From positions 744,001-808,000 of the forward strand of contig NC_009488.1 of assembly GCF_000063545.1 (NCBI RefSeq): a DNA stretch of 64,000 nucleotides. The letters run 5' to 3'. This DNA is from Orientia tsutsugamushi str. Boryong (GTDB lineage Bacteria > Pseudomonadota > Alphaproteobacteria > Rickettsiales > Rickettsiaceae). The notes below the pieces were generated by a model. The model did not search any database and was not told where the DNA came from. It worked only from the letters and a program-made list of their open reading frames with translations. The position numbers and the translations under genes were made by a program. Positions 47,137 through 58,148 of the stretch are shown in pieces. The first letter of the stretch is position 1, and every line of letters begins with the position of its first letter.

Positions 47137-48132
47137 ATGATAAAAACATCTATAGAATTACAAGACCTGAAAAAGAAAATATATATCAAAACTAAAGCTG
47201 AAAAGTAATGGTGATTTCGTGGATTATATGTACATGTATGTAAGATAGAAACACTTAGATAAGCCTTACAAGATTGCTAAGAACAATAAGTGAGTGCCAG
47301 TAATAGATTACGTTATCTTTGAAATGATAGAGTTAGCTGGGGTTGGAACAATTTCTAGAAAATATATAAACAGCATTGCAAGCCAAAAGCTATTATCCAC
47401 AAAGAAAAAGAGTTAAGGTAATCCCTAAAGCTGGGAATAAAATGAAAAATCTATCTATACCAGCTACCAAAGATAGAGTGGTAGCAAGAGTACTAAAACT
47501 AATTTTAGAACTAATATTTGAAGCTAACTTTCAACCTGGATCATATGGATATCGCCCTAAATGAATTGCAGCTAAGGCTATAGAAACAGTTACAATATCA
47601 GCAATCAAGTAGAAGATAAGAGTAATAGATGTAGACCTATCGCTCTTACTTTGAAACAATTACACACCATGATCTATTCAACAAGATAGAGTAGAACATG
47701 TAAGTGATAAAGATGTTATGAAGCTATTAAAACTGATAGTAAAAGCAGGTGAAAAAAGAGAAATATCTCAGGGTGGACCACTATCACCTCTTTTAGGCAA
47801 TATTTATCTTAATGAAGTAGATCAAATGCTAGAAAGAGCAAAGATCGTGAGTAAACTAAGAGATGGCTATAGAAAATAGCGGTGGTTAGAAAAAGCAATC
47901 AATATAAGCCTAAGACAAGAACTGTTGAAAATAAATGTTAAACTAAACGAAGAAAAAAGACAAAAGTAGTTGATTTAAAGAATGGTGAAACATTTTGATT
48001 TTAGGCTAGTAAAAACTAACCAATGTAAAACTAAAATTCAGAAAACACCTAGAATGATAGCACAAACTTCTATGCTAAAAAAGACTAAAAAAAATATTCC
48101 GCAAGGTTTGTATCGCAACCAGTTGATAGAGT
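47137..48132 (+). pseudogene. group II intron reverse transcriptase/maturase, decayed
   Basis: Frames together read MIKTSIELQDLKKKIYIKTKAEK, LENI.TALQAKSYYPQRKRVKVIPKAGNKMKNLSIPATKDRVVARVLKLILE, FQPGSYGYRPK, KIRVIDVDLS, MKLLKLIVKAGEKREISQGGPLSPLLGNIYLNEVD and WLEKAINISLRQELLKINVKLNEEK. These are RT blocks 1-7, but the YADD catalytic block between ERAKIV and WLEKAI is deleted, and stops and frameshifts occur throughout. It is cut by a MITE at 48137. Confidence 0.85.
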
Positions 48133-48136
48133 AATA

Positions 48137-48361
48137 TAGTCATTTACAATGATGTTTGAGCATAGAAAGAAGCAATAATAGATTCATAAAATTTACCAAA
48201 TTGAGTAATTTGATTTCTAATTCACATCTTCATATTAGCCCAAAACTTTTCTATTAGATTTAAATCTGGAGAATAAGGTAGCAAAAAAATAACTTTATAA
48301 CCAACGATTCTATTAATTTTTATCGCTTCTTTCTATGCTCAAACCTCATTGTAAATGACTA
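48137..48361. mobile_element. 225-bp palindromic derivative of the IS630-type element
   Basis: The ends are TAGTCATTTACAATGATGTTTGAGCATAG-like and its complement, pairing over nearly 40 bases, with TA flanks. The interior still matches the end of the transposase gene (the PYSPDLNPIEK region, reversed). It is a non-autonomous relative of 43731-44626. Confidence 0.85.
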
Positions 48362-48363
48362 TA

Positions 48364-48742
48364 TTTCTTCTAATTGATGAATATTCTGCAATTCACTAAC
48401 AAAGCAGCTTTCATACTTTCTACTTTCAGCTAAAGCAACTTGTAAAGACTAAACTTTTTGTAGAGGGGGCAGTTCATCGAGTATAAACCACATAGTTTTA
48501 TTTTTACTATTAGTGTTTCTGCATATCAAAGCCTTAATAGCTATGCTTATCCAGACTGAAATCAGTAGGTGTAAAGTAGCTCTTTGACTTGGGTTAGCAA
48601 TAACTAATTCTATCGACAAGTAATTAAGTAGCGTAATAATTAGCATTATTGCTAATGGATTCATCGCTGTATTATTTCTAAAATGAAATTTAGTAAAAGA
48701 AGAGAAGTATGATACAACACAAAATTGTTGAAAATGCTTCAA
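48364..48742 (-). pseudogene. F-type TraD coupling protein fragment
   Basis: Reads MNPLAIMLIITLLNYLS, ATLHLLISVWISIAIKALICRNTNSKNKTMWFILDELPPLQKV and, after a frameshift at 48449, VALAESRKYESCFVSELQNIHQLEE. This is the Walker B region (FILDELP.LQK) and following segment of F-type TraD/VirD4-like coupling ATPases, which belong to the RAGE transfer machinery. The remainder is missing on both sides. Confidence 0.75.
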
Positions 48743-48799
48743 CTATAATCCATAATAGTTATTATCTTATTTGCGATAATACTCGTTACTGCAAGTCTA

Positions 48800-49284
48800 A
48801 GAAAGTAAAAAATACCTAAAAACATAATAAATTCAGAACTAGCATTTTAACCTACATATAAGTGTTACCATAAGCTTGATGTTTAGCTATAAAATTTATG
48901 CATTTATAAAGCAACTACAGCTGTATTAATATTACTTGCCAATATGATAATAATATCTTGATGGTAATTGCACAAATGTAACACAAATATGTGTATAATA
49001 TTTAGCTAATTGGAATGCTAATTTTTAATCAAGCAACTTGAATTTATAGTTGATAAGCTTAGAGCAACCTTCAGTTGGTAATGTTGCTTAAAAATATTTT
49101 TTATTTTTACAAAAGTATTTGCTATTAAATAAAAATCATACTACACACTATAAGTTTAAGCTAATTTTAAAAATTAATAAGTTATTACTTAATTACTTCA
49201 ATTTAAAATTAATGAATGGTGATAAATATGCCAGTAATATTATTTAACTTTTTAAATATGAAAGGTATGTAATATATACCTTTC
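48800..49284. other. intergenic stretch without recognisable gene
   Basis: Very AT-rich, with no coding signal noticed. It presumably lies at the junction between the decayed transfer fragment and the next RAGE segment. Confidence 0.4.
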
Positions 49285-49440
49285 AATATTTAAGACTACT
49301 GTGTTGTTATAAGCCTTTCAGAGTGTTAAATTTCGAGTATAGCTACAAAATTGCTATATTTACGCGGCATAAAAACGTGGTTTTGGATAGCGAAAATCGC
49401 CTGAACCCCCTGCCATATCTGACATTTTTGGAGGTTAGAA
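49285..49440 (+). promoter_or_regulatory. conserved leader of the second dnaA-like gene
   Basis: Nearly the same 155 bases as 26322-26476, ending TTTTTGGAGGTTAGAA before the ATG. The only differences seen are a few substitutions such as CGGTATAA to CGGCATAA. Confidence 0.6.
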
Positions 49441-51155
49441 ATGGCGCAAGATTTGCGTAATTTTGCAAGCAATAATTGTAAAATTGCTAATAATAACAGT
49501 AGCAATAATGCAACTGTCTTTTATCGTTTTATTGGAAATTTTGTTCCAGCAGAATGGAAAGATCTGATTGGAGATAATGCTAAAGCTTTAAGCAAAACAT
49601 CTAAACAGCTTTTATCATTGATAGTATATAGACTACATATCTATTACAACAAAGATATAGATGAATTACAGGAAAGTTATTACTTTTTTGAAAAGGAGTT
49701 AAACCTTCGTTACCGCAGAGTTAGGCAATGCTTAGTTGAATTAAGAAATGCAGGTTTTATTAAAGTTGAAAATAGAACAATAATTAAAGGCAATCTCAAG
49801 GTACGTAATATTCTTTGTGTAAAACTTCTAAAAAATTTTCAGCGTTTCACTGAAAAAGAAAAAAAAGAAGAAAAAGTTGTCCTTCTACAACAAAAAAATT
49901 TTCACATCAATTTGCAAGAATTTGCAGGTGAACCTGCAAAAAATTGCAGCTACATATATAGATATAATAAAATAATAATAGATCTAGATCTACTGAAGTT
50001 AAGTTAGTAGAGAATGATCAAAATAAAAATGAAGATCAGCAGCAAAATTTGAAGTTTAAATATACTGAATCTGATGATTTTATAGAAATTGAGTTAGTAG
50101 GAAATGAAAAAGAAGATCAACAGCAACAACAGAATTTGAATTTCTATGAGCTTAGTGATGTTAGTAATGACAAGCCATCAAACAATGATTATGAGCAAAA
50201 CAGTAAGTTAGCAACTCCAGCTATTATCGATAATTCAGAGGTTGAAAAGAATGAATGCTGCCCCAAAAGAAAAAGACTAGCAGATTATTATCCACTAACA
50301 CCAGAAGATGCAGTTATACTACAACGTATGTCTAGTAGAAGCTTCAACATATACTTCATAAATCAATTACTGTTGAAGTTATCAAATAAATATTCATTCC
50401 GTTATTTTGAAAATAAGATAGCAGTGCTAAACTATATGGCAAAAGCGTTAGCAAATGAATTGCTAACTACTGATCAGGCTAATAGTGGAAATTTTAGATT
50501 TAATGACGTAGGAAGATTTAAAGAACAGTATCTAGCAAACATTGAATCTGGTACAGATCGTAGTATGAAGGCTCAGTTGAAGCGTAAAATAGCTGGAGTT
50601 TTTGAAGCAGATACTGCTTATCAAGTTTTAACATCTTGTGATTTTGGAGCAGCAGTTAAAAACAAATATTACATCAAGTTGATTAAGAATATTTCACTGT
50701 CAGATCATATTAAATTCAAGATACTACAAGAGGTACGAGCTGTGCATGGCAACGATATTGAGCAGTTGCAAGTTATACCATTTGATGAATCAAAACAAGT
50801 TACCAATAGCACAACTGAGTATCAAAAAACAACAGTTTTACAGCAACAAATAAGCGATGAAGATTACCTTTCAGAACTTAGTAAAGAGCTAGGTTCTAAC
50901 TCTATATTGTTCAAAGTACGAAAATACATACTTCAACATTACGAATATGAGCAAGTTATTGATAAACTATGGTTTAGTAAATTAGAAGTTGTAAATGAAG
51001 ATAATGTTAATAAAAAGATATTCATTAAGGCTCTAACAAGCTTTGCAAATAGCTATATCAAATCAAATTATAAGCACATTCTAGAGCATGCTTTTGAAGC
51101 TCATGGGTTTTCGTTTGAATTAGTTGAGTTTGTAGATAGTAGGCTTAATGATTAA
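49441..51155 (+). pseudogene. RAGE DnaA-like replication initiator, one frameshift
   Basis: Two frames: 49441-50007 (winged-helix head, as at 26477) and 50049-51155. A deletion in the A/T-rich tract at about 49965 (RYNNKKNNN of the paralogue shortened to RYNK) throws the first frame. The second frame holds LADYYPLTPEDAVILQRM and the complete DnaA N-domain-like C-terminus, including SYIKSNYKHILEHAFEAHGFSFELVEF that the 26477 copy lacks. An insertion of about 80 bp around 50030-50110 partly repeats the following Glu/Gln-rich stretch. This copy and 26477 are complementary: one has the tail, the other an unbroken middle. Confidence 0.82.
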
Positions 51156-51373
51156 TAGCAGTGAAATACAAAGTTCTACTCAGAATAAAATTATATGGTG
51201 CTTCATTTATTTTTTTGTTATATTGTAAGTTATATGATAATCCTTTAACAGATTGCGAAGGTTCAAAAAGGTGAAAATTCATGAATAATTATTTATCGTT
51301 CTATACTTTGCTGCTAAGTAAAGCTGTACTGAAGGTTATATTACAATAGTGATAGTATAATTTCAGGAGTAAA

Positions 51374-51442
51374 ATGATGGCTGAATCTAAGGCTAAATAT
51401 AGATATTCTTTACATCGCGCTATTAATGATACAATAAGTTAA
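51374..51442 (+). CDS. possible 22-residue ORF
   Basis: MMAESKAKYRYSLHRAINDTIS with a good ribosome site (CAGGAG, seven bases before the ATG). It may be a leader peptide or the stub of a lost gene. No similarity is recognised. The rest of 51156-51885 shows no gene. Confidence 0.25.
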   Translation: MMAESKAKYRYSLHRAINDTIS

Positions 51443-51885
51443 TATATTTAAATTTTAATTATAGTTAACCAGAATTTGATATCTAAACATAGCAAAACCT
51501 AGGAAGAATAAGTGTTATAGTTCTTTTAATACTTATGTATAGATTAAACATTTATCGTCGTAGATTCTTTGTTTAAAATACTTGCTACATGTTTCTACTA
51601 AGAAAGAATCTCTGCTAGATAGATAATAATAGTTTCACTTGGTTTTTTATGTACCTTTTTTGTAATGTTACACTATAGTTGCAATACTTTCTATTCATAC
51701 AGTTTGTCATACTTTTTATCTCAAATTCTGGTTATTATAGCTAACTTGAATTTATTAAGTTAGCTGTTTGTTCACTTTTCCTATTGCTTTATCGTATTTT
51801 GCAATTTTCTTAATTGACTTTAATAATTTTTACAATTATACATTTAGTATAAAATTTTAAACAGAGATTAAGGATTATTAAATAT

Positions 51886-54006
51886 ATGATATCAGATGAA
51901 ATACGAAGAGAGGCTTTTGGGTATGTGCAAGCAGGTAATAAGGCCGCTCTTCTAAAATTAACAGCATTGCATCCTAAATTAGTTTATACCAGATCTCAAG
52001 CAAACAATGATACACTACTCATAAGAGCGTTTAAGTATCTAAGAGAGGACATCATCGAAGCTCTATTGACTCTTGAAGCTGATATTAATGCTAAAGATAG
52101 GCATGGTATACCTGCCATAATGTGGATTTATGATACTGAACGTACTGATTTAACTACTGAAGAGTATGATAATACTGCATTACGTATATCAAAAAAATAT
52201 CTTTCTCTTAATGAAGATGCTAAACTTTATTCAGATGAATACACTAATTTTCTGCTAAACTGCGCCAAAGATAAGTTTCCAGTACATTGTAATAATGAGG
52301 GATATGATCATACTACTATACTAACAAAAATTATACAGAGAAATTTAGTACAGTCTGCAGAATGGTTTATTAAAAGCTTTCAACTTAATCAAAATGAGAT
52401 AGCAGAAAGCCTTATAGCAGGTACTATCAGAATGTCTAGCGGTAACTTAACTAGTACTGAAGTAAGAAAAGTAGAACTTTTTTTAGAAAAACATTTGAGT
52501 CTAATAGATGAAAACTCAAAGTGCGCTAATAATTTAGCAGAAATGCTCTTTCAAGAAAGATTCTATAAGGAATATGATAAATTTGATCATATTAATAGTG
52601 AATTAAAAATGTTGCAAAGTGGTCAATCTATTGGAGAGGCTGGATATATGATTTACCATGATATTCATGTATTGGTTGCCAAGATATTAATAAAATTTGG
52701 AATTGATTTACAAAAATATGAATCATATGTTGAAAGTTTGACATCTGTGCATGATAGTCTTATTACATTATCACGTAATAAAATCAAAACAGAAGATTAT
52801 AAATCATACTTAAAAAACCTACCTAATAACGTTAAGGAGTTATTAAAGTCAGAGCTTCCTGATCATTATACAAAACCTTTTTCTAATTATCCTACAATAG
52901 ATCTAGCAGATGTAGTTATTACTCGCAGAATATATCGCAAAATACAAGGTGCAGTCATATTGGAATCTACTAAGAAAAAAATATTACAGCTTACTAAAGT
53001 TAGCAGTATTCTTTCTGAGATAAAGCATAATAAAGATTACGAAGATTTTCATATTTCACATGAAGATTTACCTATTACAATAGATGTAGTATTAAATAGA
53101 ATCGATTATCTAAGAAAAAAAGATAATGCTCAAGAATCTGATAAACAAGAAATTGAAGCTATATCAAACTTTATTAGCAATAAAATTATCTTATCTGTTG
53201 CAACTGATGAAGAAGCTATAGATGTATGCAATAACTTCATAGAATATTTTATGAATAAATGTAACAGCAAGACACGTTTTGAAGAGTTCTTGAATGAAAA
53301 TATGCTAGAAGATAAAGCTAATAAGGCTCTTAAATCTATGCTATATCAAACAACAGAAGATAGTTTTAAAACAAATATTTCTAGCTTAGCAACTAAAATT
53401 ATAGAACTAACAAATGGAATAGTACTTCCATTTGACATTGATTTTTTAAATTTAAATGATACTAATTCAAAAATAGTAGATATTGATTATGATAAACAAA
53501 TCTTAATAAAAAATAACCTAAAAGTATTCAGTTTTCCGAATACATATCGCCTTCCTAATGTTGATAAATTAGAAGAATTATCATCAGAGTATAATAGTCC
53601 TGATATGTGTCAGTATTATAAAAATCATCTAGAAGCATTTAATCCAATATCAATGTTGTTAGAGATCGCTCATGATGAAGATAAATTATCTGAGCAAAAG
53701 CAAGCTTTTAGTAATGACTATGCAAATATAAAATCAAAAGCTGAAGAGCAGAGTTCAGATCCATTAAAATTAACGCAAGTAATGTCAAAATTAACACATA
53801 TAACTCTAGTTATTGATGAGTCTCTTAATTTATGTATGAAATTAAGCAAATATTTAAATATTAGTCCACTTAAGCTATTACTTAAAGAGTATCAAGATAA
53901 GTATGCTTTATTATCTGAAGAGTATAACAATGTATTGATGGAGCATAATGATGAACAGGGCGTTATTGGTGATATAGAAATTGAATCGAGTAGTATAGAT
54001 TTGTAA
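51886..54006 (+). CDS. large ankyrin-like protein (putative effector)
   Basis: It has 706 residues with no signal peptide. Residues 41-75 (NDTLLIRAFKYLREDIIEALL..EADINAKDRHG) fit an ankyrin repeat, followed by the start of another (IPAIMWIY). The preceding 40 residues (EAFGYVQAGNKAALLKLTALHP) look like a capping repeat. From about 90 onward the sequence is helical, charged and unrecognised, with no clear F-box or PRANC tail. Ankyrin proteins are abundant in Orientia and many are type I-secreted effectors; whether this one is secreted is unknown. Its frame is intact in a region where most genes are broken, which suggests it is still selected. Confidence 0.6.
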   Translation: MISDEIRREAFGYVQAGNKAALLKLTALHPKLVYTRSQANNDTLLIRAFKYLREDIIEALLTLEADINAKDRHGIPAIMWIYDTERTDLTTEEYDNTALRISKKYLSLNEDAKLYSDEYTNFLLNCAKDKFPVHCNNEGYDHTTILTKIIQRNLVQSAEWFIKSFQLNQNEIAESLIAGTIRMSSGNLTSTEVRKVELFLEKHLSLIDENSKCANNLAEMLFQERFYKEYDKFDHINSELKMLQSGQSIGEAGYMIYHDIHVLVAKILIKFGIDLQKYESYVESLTSVHDSLITLSRNKIKTEDYKSYLKNLPNNVKELLKSELPDHYTKPFSNYPTIDLADVVITRRIYRKIQGAVILESTKKKILQLTKVSSILSEIKHNKDYEDFHISHEDLPITIDVVLNRIDYLRKKDNAQESDKQEIEAISNFISNKIILSVATDEEAIDVCNNFIEYFMNKCNSKTRFEEFLNENMLEDKANKALKSMLYQTTEDSFKTNISSLATKIIELTNGIVLPFDIDFLNLNDTNSKIVDIDYDKQILIKNNLKVFSFPNTYRLPNVDKLEELSSEYNSPDMCQYYKNHLEAFNPISMLLEIAHDEDKLSEQKQAFSNDYANIKSKAEEQSSDPLKLTQVMSKLTHITLVIDESLNLCMKLSKYLNISPLKLLLKEYQDKYALLSEEYNNVLMEHNDEQGVIGDIEIESSSIDL

Positions 54007-54295
54007 AAAAGCTTGCAAAATAACTTGGTTTAGTTTTATAAGAGGTATATTAAATTTATTAAATACAAAGGTTGATATAAGAAAGGTATTAAAATATAGG
54101 AAAGGTAAGGATGATAGGATTTTTTGCTTATGGATAGTGTTAAACATTATTTTTTCTTGATAATGCGCTTTCTATTAAGTATAAAATCTTTACTAAATGC
54201 ATCATAACAGTTCTACTTGTTTCTTTTTATGAATCTAGTAGTTTTTAATACGCCTTCTTTATTCTTTTTTTTCTATTTTTTATATCGAGCTCTGG

Positions 54296-55102
54296 TTAAT
54301 TATAGTTAGTAATGATTAGCTCATTAACGAGATTTCGCTGTTCATTGATTGAGTATGTAACTCCAATATGAGTGATGAATAACTCTTTGTATAAGTCTCT
54401 AATAAAGGCAGTATTATTATTTGAGATCATAATCTTAACACCTTTATTGTTTAGTTCATAAACAAAATCTCGTAGTCTGATTTGCTCTTTGTCATCAAAT
54501 GGGACTCTAGTGTAGAACCGTTCTCCTGATTGGTGATAAGGTGGATCAAGATAAACGAAGTCACCTTTTTTAGGTTCTATAAACGAAAAATCCATAGCGC
54601 AAATTGATACACCAGCCAGAAGGTTACTACATTTATTTATTCTAGAGCAAATATGAAGCTTAAGATATCGCTTATCAGAAAATGTTTGAGCGGATGTGCC
54701 GTCTCTGTTTAGCCTATAAATTCCCCTAAAGGAATATTTATTAAGATATATAAATTTTGCCGTGATATCATTAGGATCATTACTATAATAATTGTCTCTT
54801 ATTTTATAGTAGTAATTTTCAGAATGATTTTTGTGATATAGATTTAGTAATCTATTGACCTCATTTGGATTCTTTTTTACAGCGTGATAACTAGTAATTA
54901 AGTCGAGATTAATATCAGACAAAAAACATTGTTTAAACAGATGCCTAACTTGAAAAAATAAAGCCCCACATCCAAGGAATGGTTCATAGTAATTATAGTA
55001 TGGCCCTGAAGGAAGATGCTCTATTAATTTATTAACAATTCTCCTTTTACCTCCAACCCAGTGAAGAAAAGGCTTTAGTTCATTAGAAATTGCTATTGAC
55101 AC
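54296..55102 (-). CDS. dam: DNA adenine methyltransferase (D12 class)
   Basis: It has 268 residues with FLHWVGGKRRI (SAM-binding motif, about 12-22), EPFLGCGALFF, SDINLDL and the catalytic DPPY in VYLDPPYHQSGERFY (about 185). These mark the Dam/DpnM class, which methylates the adenine of GATC or a similar site. The frame is intact. No restriction partner is adjacent, so it is an orphan or element-encoded modifier, as often found in RAGE and phages. Confidence 0.9.
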   Translation of the reverse strand: MSIAISNELKPFLHWVGGKRRIVNKLIEHLPSGPYYNYYEPFLGCGALFFQVRHLFKQCFLSDINLDLITSYHAVKKNPNEVNRLLNLYHKNHSENYYYKIRDNYYSNDPNDITAKFIYLNKYSFRGIYRLNRDGTSAQTFSDKRYLKLHICSRINKCSNLLAGVSICAMDFSFIEPKKGDFVYLDPPYHQSGERFYTRVPFDDKEQIRLRDFVYELNNKGVKIMISNNNTAFIRDLYKELFITHIGVTYSINEQRNLVNELIITNYN

Positions 55103-55231
55103 AAGAATTTTTGATTAATTAAATCTCTACTATGAATTATAGCAGAAAATAAGCCTTAAAGCCAGTAATAATAACTGCTGCAGAGCTTTTTTTATAAATC
55201 TTTTTTGAATGATGTTTTTGAAGCTAGAGAT

Positions 55232-55369
55232 ACAATGTGATAATTTTGCATCTACTTTAAAAAAGATGAAAAAAAATTTCATAAATATGACAAAAAGTCA
55301 TGTACTGATAAAAATTGAAATGATACTGTATACCTGATATTATCTGAGATTCAAGATTTAGATAATATT
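55232..55369 (+). repeat. 138-bp direct repeat, unit 1
   Basis: Matches 55597-55734 over its whole length with a few changes (for example GATAATTTTGCAT against GATAATTTCGCAT). It contains ATGAC-AAAAA-GTCAT, a perfect hairpin, and GAAAAAAAATTTC. Confidence 0.85.
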
Positions 55370-55596
55370 TAGCTAGAGGTTATTTCATTAAAACTTCAAA
55401 ATCTGCTATTAAAGGTATAAATGAATCTCTAGCTACTCTTTAATCACTACTTCAAACAGCAAAAGTAATGCTATGGTTATTAATGGCCTAATTATTTTAG
55501 GCTATCTCAATTTATAACTCAAGATTAATAATAAATATATAATTGTTAAATATTATGCTGGTTTTAAAAGGTAAAGTATGCATATACAAGTCTTAA

Positions 55597-55734
55597 ACAA
55601 TGCGATAATTTCGCATCAATGTGTAATATTATGAAAAAAAATTTCATAAATATGACAAAAAGTCATGTACTGATAAAAATCGAAATGATACTGTATACCT
55701 GATATTATCTGAGATTTAAGATTTAGATAATATT
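55597..55734 (+). repeat. 138-bp direct repeat, unit 2
   Basis: Second unit, 86 bp before the histidine kinase start. It may be a promoter region duplicated together with a kinase gene whose first copy was lost. The remaining bases between the units and back to 55103 show no gene. Confidence 0.85.
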
Positions 55735-55819
55735 CTGATAGAGATTAAAACTTAAACCGCAAAATTTTCTTTTTAATCTCTAGGAAGCAATTTAACAACT
55801 TAAATAGCAGGAGAATTCT

Positions 55820-57422
55820 ATGCCTATTGAAGACGAAGGTCAAAATAAAATCAATAAATTAACCGAAAAATTATCTACAGAGGGAATTAATAGCACAACA
55901 ATAAAACAGATAGATTCTGAAATGCAAAAACTATACTGCCAGCTAGAGGAATCTGAGGAAGTAAGCATAAATTGCATAGAGTGGATACAATATTTTAGGC
56001 TAATAGTAAATAACTACGACAGAAAAAAAGTAAATATAATAGCTTCTCTAAGTAGAGTGATTTTTTTTATTTAGACAATACATAGCATCAACAAATGTAA
56101 GGATTGAAACATTTAACATAGAATTGCTAATAAATAATACCGTTATCAGAATGAGGAAACATTTTGAAAATGAGAATATAAATCTAAATGTTCAAAATGA
56201 TATAAAGACAGTTCTGATTGGAGATAGTTTTCGAATAAAAGCAGTAATAAGCCAGTTAATTGGTAGTGCTATTATAAATAGTAGTAAGCATAGCAAGATT
56301 ACTATTAACATCAATCAGTATTCAGAAATATTACAATTTACAGTACAAAATATAGTACTAAGCCCTTCTAAAGAAAAATTAGAAAGAATAAATTCCGAAC
56401 TAGAGAATTTGAATTTGGTAACATATCAAGAACTAGGAGAAGGATTAGCATTTATTAAACATCTTATACATCAGCTAAAAGGAAGGCTAAGAGCAAAAGA
56501 GGAAAATAATTACATAACTTTTGCATTTGAAGTTCCAATAACTAGTTTTAACTCTTCTTTTGGCGAATGTTATGAAAAAAAAATAAGTAACCAATGGATA
56601 GTACAAATCCCTTCAATGCTAATTACGTTGGTAAATGGAGAAAGGGAGAATATCGATGAATATATAGAGATAATAACAAAGTTAAGAAAAGCTAAGTATC
56701 AGGTCGAGGTAGCTGAATCATTGAAAGAATATTGTGTGAATCTGATACAGAATATCAAATATAGATTTAATATTGCAACTAGTGAAATTGTAAGGCTAGC
56801 AAGCGAGATCATGTTAAGTGATTCAAAAAATAAAGATAAGCTGAAAACAATATTAAATCGAGCAGTAAATCTCCAAGAGTACTGTAATGATGTAGTTTAC
56901 ACGCTTAGAAGCGAAATTGAGAATGAAAATTTATGTTTAAAAAAATTTAGCATACAAAAGTTAGTAAAGGATGCTGTCAGGAGACTAGAAGACATTGCAA
57001 AAGAGAAAGATATAAAAATCAATTACAATTTTCAGTACAAAATGAAGGATATTGTGATTGGAAATAGTGATCACTTACAAGCTATATTAAGTCAATTAAT
57101 AGGAGGAGTCATTAGATTTAATCACAGCTACAAGGTTATAATTACAGTTCATTTGTTTACTGTAAAAAATTATATAAAAAGCGATAACATACTACAATTT
57201 AGAATACACGATAAAGGAAGCGGTATTTCAAAAGAAAAATTAGGGAATATAAAAGCTAAATTAGCTGATTTTGACTTGGTAAGAGACTGTCCGCTAATGC
57301 TTGAATCAGGATTATGGTTTGTAAATTACCTTATTAATCAACTTAATGGAGAAATGGAAATAGAGAGTGAAAAAGACAAGTTTACAACCATTACTTGCAA
57401 TATTCCAGTACAACTTTTTTAA
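55820..57422 (+). pseudogene. RAGE sensor histidine kinase, frameshifted and degenerate
   Basis: The first frame is 55820-56074 (coiled coil, then CIEWIQYFRLIVNNYDRKKVNIIASLS). A T8 run at 56060-56067 shifts to the frame that continues RQYIASTNVRIETFNIELL into 56124-57422. Two HATPase-like units follow: the first (about 56200-56560) lacks the DxGxG box. The second has HDKGSGISKEKL but QLIGGVIRF instead of the N-box. The expected phospho-acceptor segment reads NIKYRFNIATSEI, with Tyr where His should stand. A working autokinase is therefore unlikely. It lies directly before spoT. Confidence 0.75.
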
Positions 57423-57449
57423 TCAAAAATAACACATTTTAATGACTTA

Positions 57450-57555
57450 AAAATTCACAATTTATTTGCTTCTTTTGCAGTTTTTATCTGAGATTGGAGT
57501 ATATAAAAAGTTTAAATTATGGTATAATTTATTAAAGATTATTTAGAGATGGGAA
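57450..57555 (+). promoter_or_regulatory. conserved spoT promoter region
   Basis: Third occurrence of the roughly 105-bp spoT upstream region, with TATAAT at 57523-57528 and a ribosome site GAGATGGG before the ATG at 57556. Confidence 0.6.
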
Positions 57556-58125
57556 ATGATAGACTTTTATAGCGAGAGCTTACTAAATAAGCTGTTTAGA
57601 ATCAACGTAAGACTTAACGCTGAAATTGATCTTGATAAAGTTGAAAAAGCTATATTTTATACTAAAAAATATCATGACAAACAACTTCGAGATACAGGAG
57701 AGCCATATTATATGCATCAATTAGAAGTAGCTTATATGGTATCAGACTACAGCTTTGAAACTGATACAATTATTACAGCAATACTACATGATACACTCGA
57801 AGACACAACACTAACCAAAGAAATAATAAGTCAAGAATTTGGTAATAATATTGCAGAACAGGTTTTAGACCTCACCAGGATTAAGGATAATAAAAAAATC
57901 AGTTCTAGAGAAATGATTCAAACATTTTATAGGCAAAATAAAATAGAACTATTATTAATTAAGCTTTTCGATCGATTCCATAATATTCAAACCATACATA
58001 TAAAACCTTATGAAAAAAGACAAAAAATACTCATTGAAACTCAGCAAGAATTTATACCTCTTGCTGAATACCTTAAATTACCAGAAATTGGAGAACTACT
58101 ATGTGAATATTGCAAATTTAACTAG
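57556..58125 (+). CDS. spoT: SpoT-like (p)ppGpp hydrolase domain protein, second copy
   Basis: It has 189 residues, about 75% like the protein at 36197-36772. His54 (YYMHQLEVAYMV), HD at 78-79 (ILHDTLEDT) and the Asp in LFDRFHNI are all kept. The frame is intact, with no synthetase domain. It ends 24 bp before the convergent gene 58149-58667, the same tail-to-tail arrangement as at 36 kb. Survival of both spoT copies amid pseudogenes suggests selection. Confidence 0.85.
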   Translation: MIDFYSESLLNKLFRINVRLNAEIDLDKVEKAIFYTKKYHDKQLRDTGEPYYMHQLEVAYMVSDYSFETDTIITAILHDTLEDTTLTKEIISQEFGNNIAEQVLDLTRIKDNKKISSREMIQTFYRQNKIELLLIKLFDRFHNIQTIHIKPYEKRQKILIETQQEFIPLAEYLKLPEIGELLCEYCKFN

Positions 58126-58148
58126 TTAAAACCTAGCCTTGCATTTAT

